Positions 1 to 10,700 of a DNA stretch of 64,000 nucleotides are shown in pieces. Position 1 is the first letter of the stretch. Each line of letters begins with the position of its first letter. The stretch spans positions 28,880,001 to 28,944,000 of the forward strand of contig NC_092674.1 of assembly GCF_964355755.1 (NCBI RefSeq). Direction: 5' to 3'. The translations under genes were made by a program, and so were the position numbers. The notes under the pieces were generated by a model, which worked only from the letters and a program-made list of their open reading frames with translations, ran no database searches and was not told the origin of the DNA. Origin of the DNA: Antedon mediterranea. Lineage: Eukaryota > Echinodermata > Crinoidea > Comatulida > Antedonidae.

Positions 1-1771
1 AATATAATATATAATGCACTTGCACTGATGAAGGGCTACTTAACTGTAGTGTTGCCTGAAAACTCTGCAAACTTTTCTGACTGTTTTACTTTATCGTTTT
101 GATTGAGCTTTGAGATCCAGCCACTGATGATACCCACAGCATTGTCATTTTTTTTCAGTATTTTGCCTTTGGATTTATATTAATGCAGAAAGCTACAAAG
201 GTGTGCTGATTGATATTTCACTCTAGATAAAGATAACTCTATAGTCTTACTCTATTAATTTACCTATTTGCAAAACAAACAAAAAATCAGGACGAGACCT
301 TGAAAACTATGGACATTTTATCGACAAAGGAAAAATGTACAGAACTTTCAAGACAAATGCTTTGCATGTATTTTTCAAATAGTAATTGGTCTTCCGTAAA
401 ATGTATCATACCACCACAACCAGTAGCATTATTACTAATCATTTTCTTTTCAAATTCTATAATTATTAACTATTGTTATTTGTTTTTCTTTATTTCAGAG
501 TTGGTCAAAAATGTTTGAAGACCAATTCCTACTGTACTAGTGAAGACATGTCTGATAACATTGGTACAAATCATTGATCAAAATGTACCATGGAATTGTC
601 TATGGGTTTGATAATGATACTTGATAGCATTCTATTTATTTTGGCGCTATTGAGGTTTAACTTTTTCTAAAATTTAAGAATTTATCCTTTCTGTCCAATT
701 GCTATATTTTAACTATAATATTTATTTTATTTACTATTATATTGTATTATTATATACTGTAGACAGCAATACGGAACTGTTACTCCACTAAAAGTACATA
801 TGAAAGCATATATTGATCATTTTAGATAAAAAATATAGAAGTGATGCCCTATAGGGTCTAATTTACAAAAAACATCAATTTTTGCCATAGGATCCTATGC
901 TACTGTCATTCGCAGAATAAAATAAATTAATTTCAAATGATTTGTTTTATCTTGTTTTTGCTTTAATTAAATGAATAAATTAAATGAATAAATTAAATGA
1001 AGGACTAGGCCTATCAATAAAATGTGGAAATATTTTACAATAGAAAAACAATACAATAGGTCTATCATTAACAACTCAAACCACTCTCTATATGTCTACC
1101 ACACCAACAATCAACATGCATTTTTAAATACCTACTGAATGAACTGTACCTACCTAGAATTGGCCTAGAAAATGAAATATTGTACTTTCTGTATAGTTAT
1201 TGAAACATAGGCCTAGGTCTTCAAAAAATTGGCATTTTAAAAGTGGAAAACCAAAAGAAAATATTTAAGCTAAGCTTATGCTCAACACGGATTCCACCCT
1301 AGGCGCGGCTAGCCTTCGCCTTACAAATTGTCTGCGTATACCACCACCATGCCATTTCGCTTGTTGTGCCAAAATAAAAACAAGCCAAAGTCGCTTTGAA
1401 ATAAATACGCATAAACGAATGTGTCCGCGTGAGAAAGCGGCTTAATTTTGAAATGGAGATTTTAGTTTTTAATTTCGTATATTAGAAATTATAATTCTCC
1501 ACTTAAAAAGAATATATTTCAATTAAACGCTGGCAAGGGTTGTCCGACGACGATTCTAGCCTAGGCTAGGCCGGAAACTTGGAACGTATCACGAACGAGG
1601 GCGGTGGTCAGGGCGCGGCTTGTGTGGCGGGTGCGGCCATTCTTCTCGGCGTTGTCTAGCCTAACCCATTTTGACAACTACCGAATGTAAACAAAACATA
1701 GACACAAATTTCGTGGCGATAAAATCATGTAATAACTTAATAAAAACTACGAAATGGGAAATAAAACTTAC
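1..1771. other. No recognisable gene; repeat fragment and CpG-richer patch
   Basis: Positions 14-190 match a segment near 26.5 kb. At 499 there is an acceptor-like TTTCTTTATTTCAG on the plus strand followed by a 13-codon open stretch ending at TAG, with AATAAA at about 917; it is too short to call. Positions 1280-1660 hold a denser set of CpGs. Confidence 0.5.
14..190. repeat. Dispersed repeat, copy 1
   Basis: Shares GCACTGATGAAGGGCT, ACTTTATCGTTTTGATT, GAGATCCAG.CACTGAT and TTTGCCTTTGGATT in the same order with 26550-26685. Confidence 0.65.
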
Positions 1772-1886
1772 CGTCTTCGGTACATTTTGAATAATCACAG
1801 TACTTGTTGTGAATAACCCGTTGGCCAGCCACGGATTTGTCGGTTTTGATCGGCAGATCCTCAACATCTTCCATTGACTGCGCCAT
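1772..1886 (-). CDS. Candidate first coding exon of an unidentified gene
   Basis: An ATG in good context (A at -3, G at +4) at 1886 opens 38 codons (MAQSMEDVEDLPIKTDK at the start, then a short segment with YCDYSKC) up to a strong donor G|GTAAGT at 1771. An alternative in-frame ATG lies at 1928. Flanking DNA at 1280-1660 is CpG-richer than its surroundings. I could not place further exons, which would lie at lower coordinates or outside the window, and do not recognise the protein. Confidence 0.4.
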
Positions 1887-3574
1887 TTTTGCCCAGTATA
1901 CCACACCCTCTCTGGCGTATTCTTTCATCCGGGCATTTGGCCCAATGGCCCCACCCCGGTGGTCACAGAGTTCCTATTGTTTACCTATTTTATAATAATA
2001 TTTTCTATACGTTCTTTTGTCTATACCGAAATATTAACTTAAAACAATGGGCTAAAAATAGGTAGGCCTATTACAAAAATCAGATATCAATCTCAAATAG
2101 ATTTAGGCTCTTTTACTATTCTAGGCCTCAAACAATTTTAAAAAATAAAACAAATGAAATCATTTATTTTAAACACAGCTTACGGATTTTCAAAAAATTA
2201 AAATCAATTACTATTTTTAATTAATAAAATCATAAATAATTCCAATAATTCCGCAAAAATATATAGGCCTATTGAAATGTGTGTGGCAATGGCTCATTTC
2301 ATATCTATTATCTTTATTAGTCTACTAAACTACATAATAAATATGTTAGGCGCGCTTATGAAATGATTGAATGAATTCCTAGTGCTATTATTAAAATCAA
2401 TTGTTGAAATACTAGCTAAATTGTGTACAATAGAAACTAGTAAGAGATAAATATCAACACTATCTACTATTATATTGACGCATCTTTATTTATTTGTAAA
2501 TTAAAAAATCAATCCGTACGAAACCAAGTTGCTTAAATAATTTTTAAAAATAGCATAATGTCAATGATATGAATTAATTTAATATTCGACTTAAAAGCAG
2601 AATAATAGGCCTACTGTTTAATCACTCATTCGCCAATGAAAATTAAGGAATCAAAATAAATTATGACATCACTGCATAATAATTAACTTTATCCAATCAG
2701 CATCATAAACGAACTCCTACTTTATATTCAAGAATTGCGCGGTGTTTTTTTTCAGGCTAAATAATTGTTGTTGTGTATACTTTACTAGGCCTAATAATCA
2801 ATAATAATAATTCAGAGTTGAACAGAAATAATTAAAAGAAAGTATATTCTTAAAGATAATATTTTACCTCTAAGAATATTTAAAATGTTACTGTATTTTG
2901 AATAGGCAATTTTGAAGTTAGTTATTCACTTTGAACAAAAATTGCACAAAGACAAACAGATTACAGGGTAATTACTTAATTTACAAAATTTGTAAGGACA
3001 AAATAATGTAGTAATAATTGGAGACTCGACATTGTCTAAGATTGCTAAATTTAACCGTTTTATTTTGTCACAATTTTTAAGAGAAATCACTTTTGTAAAA
3101 GCGGTAACTAAAAATGGAATAGTCAAACTTCTTTGATTTTATCCATCTTCAATTTTTAATATTTTGGGAGAGAATCTTAATAATAAGTTTTAATATAGGG
3201 TATTGCTTTAAATGTGCTAATAGGAGACGAATTCTATATTGTATCGATAATTCGGCGATATGTAGGCCTACCATGATGTTTTAGGTATTACAATCATCAT
3301 TCAGGTCTCCGTCGGCGGATGTCCTGAGTTGAAAACCATTGTCGTAGGCCTACTTTTAAAAATTATCAACGTCGTTAATTGTCTTGGTAGTCCGTTTTTT
3401 TAAAATTTATTCTACATAAATGTCAAGAAGAAAACAAACAAAAACCGACGCAGCGGTGACAGAAGACAATTAGTCTTTAAGATGTCGTTTTATCTCGTAT
3501 CCATCATCGCCTGGAACGTAAAGGCGGCATCATTGCGATCCCGTCACCAGCATTCAATGGTTTGACCATGCATA

Positions 3575-3740
3575 AAAGCGTGGTTCCCACTAGCGACGCA
3601 ACGCAAGGACGTAACGCAACGCAAGTGAATTGACCAATCACAAGCGATGGCTTATTAGCTTGTGATTGCTAACTGTCAATAACTTCGCTTGTCATTGGTT
3701 AAAACGCTTGCGTTTCGTTCTAGTGGGAACCAAGCTTTAA
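3575..3740. mobile_element. Palindromic MITE-like element, family B
   Basis: Begins AAGCGTGGTTCCCACTAGCG and ends in its complement, GTGGGAACCAAGCTTTAA. Arms contain GACCAATCACAAGCG and CGCTTGTCATTGGTTAA, giving a near-complete hairpin with CCAAT boxes. Confidence 0.8.
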
Positions 3741-3890
3741 GGATGTAACAGAAGGACGTAAACGCAACGCAAGCGTGTTAACCAATGACAAGCGACAGTT
3801 TGTATAATCCATCGCTTGTGATTGGTCAATTCACTTACGTTGCGTTACGTCCTTGTGTTGCGTCTTTAGTGGGAACCAAGCTTTACCAAG
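3741..3890. mobile_element. Family B element, abutting copy
   Basis: Directly follows the previous copy, its left end truncated, in opposite arm order; ends GTGGGAACCAAGCTTTA. Confidence 0.75.
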
Positions 3891-4266
3891 CTTTATACAC
3901 GGCCAAGTCTAGTTTACTGTTTACACGTTCAGAGCTCCCATCTAAACTCATTGCATACCGTTATTATGGACTTTACAAAATAAACATTTACCAATTGTAT
4001 TTTAAAGATTCAGAAATTTATTAAAAAAAGCCTATATCGTAAATGTTTCCTTATATACTGATAAAATATTATAAAACTATCTTTCCAAATATACATTCAT
4101 ATATTTATTTCTTAATCTTTTATACATAAAATATATATTTTTTTCATTAAAAACGTATATAAAGACACACTTTGTAATGGCATCATTCATCTCATAAAAT
4201 GCCTTATATTTTATCATTGTATTGCGTTTTTTTATGACATTATAAAACACTTATTTCAGTACCTAT

Positions 4267-4272
4267 TTTATT
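4267..4272 (-). terminator. Candidate poly(A) signal of the RING-FG gene
   Basis: AATAAA on the minus strand about 340 bases after the stop codon. A second AATAAA at 4104-4109 is an alternative. Another lies inside an intron at 8356-8361 and could end a short isoform lacking the FG tail. Confidence 0.5.
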
Positions 4273-4612
4273 TATATTGTGTAGACATACAAGTATTGTA
4301 AATAGATTTTAATTTTTCTGAATACATACAAAAGTGCAGATACATAAACTATAGAGGACTCACTTCTAATTTGTTGCCAATATTTAAAATATTAAAAGAC
4401 TACATTAAAACTATCTAATATAACATCGATATGTCCAGTCAATGAGATTTACTTGCATTTTATAGGCTCTATTAATATGTGCTAAATGGTTATTAAACAT
4501 TAAATTACAGAAACTAACTTTCTTCTTGGTTATAGCCTTTACCTCTTTTAGAGTTGTTACTGGTTGTTAATCGTGCATTTACTTCCGTTCCAAGTCTAAG
4601 TCCTTAACTTCA

Positions 4613-7600
4613 TCAAATATTTTCCTCTTCAACTTTGAATGTTTGTTCGTTTTTTCCTTCATCTTCCTCAACTTCTTTCTTAATAGATGGTACTTCAGTA
4701 GGATTTAATTTTATTATCCGTTTAGCAACTTCTACTACTTGTGTAGAGGTGCTTTCAAAAGCTTGTTGATTTCCAGTTACAGAGGATGCTTCACATGACG
4801 CCTTACCAGCAGAAATTGATTTCTGACGACCAAATACAGAAGTGGTACCAATTGATGTGTTGTTTCCAGAAGTAGCAGTACTGGATACTTCTTGCTTCAT
4901 CAAACAACCAGAGGTTCCAGGTTTATTTTCAAAAGGAGAGTTAACTGAAGAACCTGCAGATGGACTAGAATCTGAATGACTTCCGATTAAACCAAATCCT
5001 TGGTTGGAAGTTACAGATGTTGATTTTATTCCAAATTGAGAGTCGCCAATACTGGTTTTTGAAGAACATCCAAATACAGATGTACCAGACATTGATAGAT
5101 TTTCAAATGACAAACCTGTATCTTGTTCAGTATGACCAAGTACATTTTCTACTGGAGAGACATTAGAAGAACGTTTGCTACCTGTTGTTACTAAATCCGT
5201 GTTGGTGGAATATTGGGTTTCTACCTTTTGAGAATCACTGCTAGTTCTTGAAAAACTTCCAAATTTGGCAGGACCAAATGTTGGCTGACCTCCAAATGAG
5301 AAACCTGAAGCTGGTTTATTGCCAATGGTAGAGGTTACTGATGTTGGTTGATTTCCAAATGGAGAGGCGTTGGTGGAATCACTGCTGGTTTTTGGAAAAC
5401 TTCCAAATTTAGAGGGACCAATTGTAGGTTGACCTCCAAATGAGAAACCTGAAGCTGGTTTTTTGCCAATGGTGGAGGTTACTGATGTTTGATTTCCAAA
5501 TGGAGAGGTGTTGGTGGAATATTGGGTTATGTCGGCCTTTTGAGCATCACTGCTGGTTTTTGAAACACTTACAAATTTAGAGGGACCAATTGTTGGTTGA
5601 CCACCAAATGAGAAACCTGAAGTTGGTTCATTGCCAATGGTAGAGGTTACTGATGTTGGTTGATTTCCAAATGGAGAGGCGTTGGTGGAATCACTGCTGG
5701 TTTTTGGAAAACTTCCAAATTTAGAGGGACCAATTGTAGGTTGACCTCCAAATGAGAAACCTGAAGCTGGTTTATTGCCAATGGTGGAGGTTACTGATGT
5801 TTGATTTCCAAATGGAGAGGTGTTGGTGGAATATTGGGTTATGTCGGCTTTTTGAGCATCACTGCTGGTTTTTGAAACACTTACGAATTTAGAGGGACCA
5901 ATTGTTGGTTGACCACCAAATGAGAAACCTGAAGCTGGTTCATTGCCAATGGTAGAGGTTACTGATATTTGTTGATTTCCAAGTAACATAGATTGTTGGT
6001 TCCCAAACCCTTGAGTACCACTACTGGTTTTAAATGCATTTCCAAATGCAGAAGGACCTATTATAGCAGATTGACTTCCAAGTCCTACCCCAGAAGATGA
6101 TGCCTGACCTCCAAATACACCAGTTCCTTGTGCTGCCTGACCTCCAAATACACCAGTTCCTTGTGCTGCCTGACCTCCTAATACACCAGTTCCTTGTGAT
6201 GGTTGCCCTCCAAATACACCAGTTCCTTGTGATGGTTGCCCTCCAAATACACCAGGTCCTTGTGATGGTTGCCCTCCAAATAAGCCAGAGCTTTGTGGTG
6301 GATGCCCTCCAAATAAGCCAGAACATTGAGATGGTTGCTCTCCAAATAAGCCAGAACCTTGAGATGGTTGCCCTCCAAATAAGCCAGAACCTTGAGATGT
6401 TTGCCCTCCAAATAAGCCAGAACCTTGAGATGGTTGCCCTCCAAATAAGCCAGAACCTTGAGATGGTTGCCCTCCAAATAAGCCAGAACCTTGAGATGTT
6501 TGCCCTCCAAATACACCAGGTCCTTGAGATGGTTGTCCTCCAAATAAGCCAGAACCTTGTGATGGTTGCCCTCCAAATAAGCCAGAACCTTGAGATGGTT
6601 GCCCTCCAAATACACCAGGTCCTTGTGATGATTGCCCTCCAAATAAGCCAGAACCTTGAGATGGTTGCCCTCCAAATACACCAGGTCCTTGTGGTGGTTG
6701 CCCTCCAAATAAGCCAGAACCTTGAGATGGTTGCCCTCCAAATAAGCCAGAACCTTGAGATGGTTGCCCTCCAAATACACCAGGTCCTTGTGATGGTTGC
6801 CCTCCAAATACCACAGTTCCTTGTGATGGTTGCCCTCCAAATGAACCAGAGCTTTGTGATGTCTGAACAAATACACCAGGTCCTTGTGATGGTTGCCCTC
6901 CAAATACACCAGGTCCTTGTGGTGGTTGCCCTCCAAATAAGCCAGAACCTTGAGATGGTTGCCCTCCAAATAAGCCAGAACCTTGAGATGGTTGCCCTCC
7001 AAATAAGCCAGAACCTTGAGATGGTTGCCCTCCAAATACACCAGGTCCTTGTGATGGTTGCCCTCCAAATACCCCAGTTCCTTGTGATGGTTGCCCTCCA
7101 AATGAACCAGAGCTTTGTGATGTCTGACCAAATACACCAGGTCCTTGTGATGGTTGCCCTCCAAATAAGCCAGAACCTTGAGATGGTTGCCCTCCGAATA
7201 AGCCAGAGCTTTGTGGTGGTTGCCCTCCAAATAAGCCAGAGCTTTGTGGTGGTTGCCCTCCAAATAAGCCAGAGCTTTGTGGTGGTTGCCCTCCAAATCC
7301 ACTAATATGTTGTGATGGCTGAGTTGTGAAGACACCTCTCCCTTGTGAAGGTAGACTTCCAACATGATTTTCAATTTCTGTTTGCTGGTTTCCTCTAAAT
7401 GACACTTGTTGCAAATTTCCAGAAGATTGTTCGTTTCCAAACACTGCAGGTCGACCAAATTCAGAAGGATTTTCTTGACTTTTAAAGACTGGTTTGTCAT
7501 CTTTTAGCTGATTTCCAAAACTAAAGCCATAATTGGCTTGTTGTTCAGATGCCGGAGGTGAATCATTATTTTGAACCAGAGAAGTGGGTTGATTTTTATC

Positions 7601-7726
7601 AGGTTTATTGTTCATATTTCTTTGTATTTCATAATTTGTAAACATGTTTTTAATGCTTTTTGATGAAATGTTTGGTTGACCGAGTGATTTTCCTTTATTT
7701 GCCATATAACAATGATAACGACACTC
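4613..7726 (-). CDS. RING-FG gene terminal exon: GLFG and FSFG repeats
   Basis: Encodes residues 334-1370. The acceptor TCTGTATTCATTTAG precedes seven in-frame codons (ECRYHCY) before the internal Met at 7705. Contents in order: Ser/Asn/Gln-rich lead (about 341-470), about 37 units of an 11-residue GLFGGQPSQGS-type repeat, five FSFG-type units, Ser/Thr-rich stretch, and a charged tail ending at a TAA at 4613-4615. GLFG and FSFG repeats are the hallmark of nucleoporins such as Nup98, but no Nup98 autoproteolytic or other pore-anchoring domain is seen. If it were a separate gene, its Met would be at 7705. Confidence 0.88.
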   Translation of the reverse strand, partial: ECRYHCYMANKGKSLGQPNISSKSIKNMFTNYEIQRNMNNKPDKNQPTSLVQNNDSPPASEQQANYGFSFGNQLKDDKPVFKSQENPSEFGRPAVFGNEQSSGNLQQVSFRGNQQTEIENHVGSLPSQGRGVFTTQPSQHISGFGGQPPQSSGLFGGQPPQSSGLFGGQPPQSSGLFGGQPSQGSGLFGGQPSQGPGVFGQTSQSSGSFGGQPSQGTGVFGGQPSQGPGVFGGQPSQGSGLFGGQPSQGSGLFGGQPSQGSGLFGGQPPQGPGVFGGQPSQGPGVFVQTSQSSGSFGGQPSQGTVVFGGQPSQGPGVFGGQPSQGSGLFGGQPSQGSGLFGGQPPQGPGVFGGQPSQGSGLFGGQSSQGPGVFGGQPSQGSGLFGGQPSQGSGLFGGQPSQGPGVFGGQTSQGSGLFGGQPSQGSGLFGGQPSQGSGLFGGQTSQGSGLFGGQPSQGSGLFGEQPSQCSGLFGGHPPQSSGLFGGQPSQGPGVFGGQPSQGTGVFGGQPSQGTGVLGGQAAQGTGVFGGQAAQGTGVFGGQASSSGVGLGSQSAIIGPSAFGNAFKTSSGTQGFGNQQSMLLGNQQISVTSTIGNEPASGFSFGGQPTIGPSKFVSVSKTSSDAQKADITQYSTNTSPFGNQTSVTSTIGNKPASGFSFGGQPTIGPSKFGSFPKTSSDSTNASPFGNQPTSVTSTIGNEPTSGFSFGGQPTIGPSKFVSVSKTSSDAQKADITQYSTNTSPFGNQTSVTSTIGKKPASGFSFGGQPTIGPSKFGSFPKTSSDSTNASPFGNQPTSVTSTIGNKPASGFSFGGQPTFGPAKFGSFSRTSSDSQKVETQYSTNTDLVTTGSKRSSNVSPVENVLGHTEQDTGLSFENLSMSGTSVFGCSSKTSIGDSQFGIKSTSVTSNQGFGLIGSHSDSSPSAGSSVNSPFENKPGTSGCLMKQEVSSTATSGNNTSIGTTSVFGRQKSISAGKASCEASSVTGNQQAFESTSTQVVEVAKRIIKLNPTEVPSIKKEVEEDEGKNEQTFKVEEENI

Positions 7727-10700
7727 CTAAATGAATACAGAAAAAAGTAGTATAAATATATAATTAATTTTTAAATTTCTATGTAGATTGTTTTGCCACA
7801 GACATCAATAAGGCAATTACATGGACAAGAAGAAATAAACTTATTGGTGTAAAATTACTGTAGTGGTGGTAGTGGCGATTATCAATAATTCCTTTTTTTT
7901 TAAAGTAAAGGAATCTGATGTACAATACATTAAAATAACAGCAACTATTATTGAGATTCTTCTAAATTCCTTATTGAATCAATAGTAGACTTACCTCCAA
8001 ACTAATGTTGCAAGTCTGAAAAAAAATGTTTGATATTAAAGAGAAGCTTTTTGATGATGCATTGCCTAATCCTGTCTAAAAGCAGGAAGCAACAACAAGA
8101 AAACTACCTATCATATACCAAGCCAACACATTTTACACAAATGTCATCAAATTTTGTGACACAGACACAATATATTCACTCAAGCATTAATACCGCATTG
8201 AGTAACTTCACTGAAACTGCCAACGTTTTAGTGTGTTTTGTTACAGACAATATATAGGCCAAACAACATAACTTAACAACATTATACAATAGATTGGAAA
8301 TAAACTTTGTATAAATAAAAAAGTGCAATGAAGATGATACATTTTTATCTTAATATTTATTAAGAAAATTCTTTAAAAGTCCCTAAAATATATTCCACAA
8401 AACACAATAGCCTTTCTAGGACAAACAAGGAAGATAGTATGTAGTGACTATTGTAGCCTTACCTCTACTTGCAAGCTGTTGCAGTTACAAGCATATTGTG
8501 ATGCAACACTTTCGCCTAAAAAAAAAAAAAAAAAAATCGGACTAATCAGAAAGAACTTTGACATGTAGAATGAAAGAAACTTCCAGGAGTTACGTTAAAA
8601 CGAAATTTGAAAATTAAATAATTCAGTATAGGGTAGGTTAAACAGTCACAGGCACCTCTCAAAAAAATAATGTAAAAAGGTATAGTAGTTAGTTTATTAT
8701 TATAGTTACTTCTATGACCCTTCAGTGGTATCAACATATTAGACAGGGAAAATATCAATCAAAACAAGAATAGGCTTGTCTTCTCTGTTGGTAAAATATT
8801 GCTAGTGGAAATATAGCATTACATTGTAACTCCACTCCCAAAGACTTGCAATAAGACTTTGTTTATGTACTTGTGTATATGTTTGTCTTGTAAACAGGAT
8901 TGCCACCTTTAAGAAAGATAGTGAATGAATTCGCTTATAGTTATCCTTGGCAATATGAATAATATACAACAGCAACAACAACATTTACCTGAGGGGAGTC
9001 CTGTCAACTTGAATTTCAGTTCTCCCTCACTTACAAGTTCTATGTTGACTTCTTCTACAGTGTGATTGTTAATTGTGTTGTTTAGTTCTGCATATTCACT
9101 GACAAGGTTTTGCAGTCTGCAAAATTTAAGAAAATACACTAGAGTAATACAATATGGTAAAATGTTCCTTGAATAATGAACAGATCCAAACGTTCTTGAA
9201 CTTAAGCCTTGTCTACACTATCAAACTTTATGTGACAAAAAAATGTGATGTGCCCATTACTGGACATCATGATGTCACTACCATATTTGGGCACGTCACT
9301 ACCATATTTGGGCACATCACTACCGTATTTGGGCACATCACACTTTTTGTCAAACTAGCTTGATAGTGTAGACAGAGTTTTAGCTAAAAGCAGCAAAACC
9401 ATCACAATCTAGGCAATGCTTAGGTGGTATACCATAATAGGTACTGTTGTGTCTGTATTTTAATCAATAATAAATTGTTTTAGCATTATTGAAAATTTTT
9501 TGGTATTTTATATGGTTATCTGTGACCAATTTAAGTCATTGTTTATGTGTTTGATTAAATAAAATTTGTTTAAGCGAGAGAACACATAATTAGGTACTAC
9601 TAGATACTTCGAAAAAGTAAATTGGGTTTACCTTTTTTTTTTTATTGTTTAAATAGAAAGCAAAATGTTAATCATAATTACAAATTAAACAGATACATGA
9701 ATATAGAATCACATTCTTACTTGTTTTGCAAATCCATTGATTTAGAGATGTTCTGAAAAAAGAGTTTTTTAAAAAGTATTTCAATAAATATATTTTGATA
9801 ATAACCAGAAGCATAAGGTAGATAAATTTCACAATTTACAAAAAATGGAAGTATTATGCTCAGATTTAGTTTGGACTTTTTACTATATACTGTAATACCC
9901 TGTTAACATTTCCAAGTAAAACTATGAAGTTTACACACACCATACAAAACACAGGTGTTGACGCCTCAATGGATGTAAACTCTGGAGTTACATACACATG
10001 CAACTGGGCGCACACCACACAAAACACAGGTGTTGACGCCACAATGGATGTAAACTCTGGAGTTACACACACATTTAACTGGGTGCACACCATACAAAAC
10101 ACAGGTGTTGACGCCCCAATGGATGAAAACTCTGGAGTTACACACATCTGGGCGCAGACACCATACAAAACACAGGTGTTGACGCCCCAATGGATGTAAA
10201 CTCCGGCATTCTGTTAGGTGATGTGGAAAGGGTACAGATCTTACCTGTTGATTATTGGAATTGTCAGACACTATCCCATCATGCAACAACATTCTTTCCT
10301 CCAGCTTTTCTAATTTCCTGTTTAAAACATCAATAGATTGTTTGTGTGCATCAAATTCATTACTCCTTGTTGCTATGGTTTCTTCTAACATCTTTTGTAA
10401 GCTTCCTTCTAGTGTGTCTAACCGATCCAACAGTAGAATCTTCTGACTCATAAAATACTTCATTACATTGTTGGCCTTCATCTGTAAAAACTTCATAAAC
10501 AGACAAACAAGATTGTAAATATATAATATAGTTTATAAACACTCCACAACAGGAAGAGAACATGAATTCTAAACTGCCTGGTGATTAATTAATTAATTTG
10601 TGAGAATGAGAAAAAGTCACCCCAACCAAGATTCAAACCCGGAACCTTCTCCTTGATATGCAGATGTCCTAACCATTTAGACCACTGGGGCTTTCATGGT

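Larger units (their letters stand above)
1930..4266. other. Intergenic, A+T-rich
   Basis: No coding exon is recognised. It contains several TAGGCCTA palindromes and a doublet of palindromic family B near 3.6-3.9 kb; the rest has no structure I can name. Confidence 0.6.

Noticed and set aside
499-541. Terminal plus-strand exon with downstream AATAAA
   Set aside because: Only 13 codons after an acceptor-like site, no recognisable sequence, and it would conflict with the minus-strand candidate at 1772-1886.
6097-7305. 402-codon frame on the plus strand
   Set aside because: It is the antisense of the 33-bp GLFG array; the periodicity keeps it open. It has no start context or splice support.
6178-7500. 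440-codon second frame on the minus strand
   Set aside because: Frame-shifted shadow of the GLFG array; its low-complexity HLKVLAYLEGN unit is just the same DNA in another frame.
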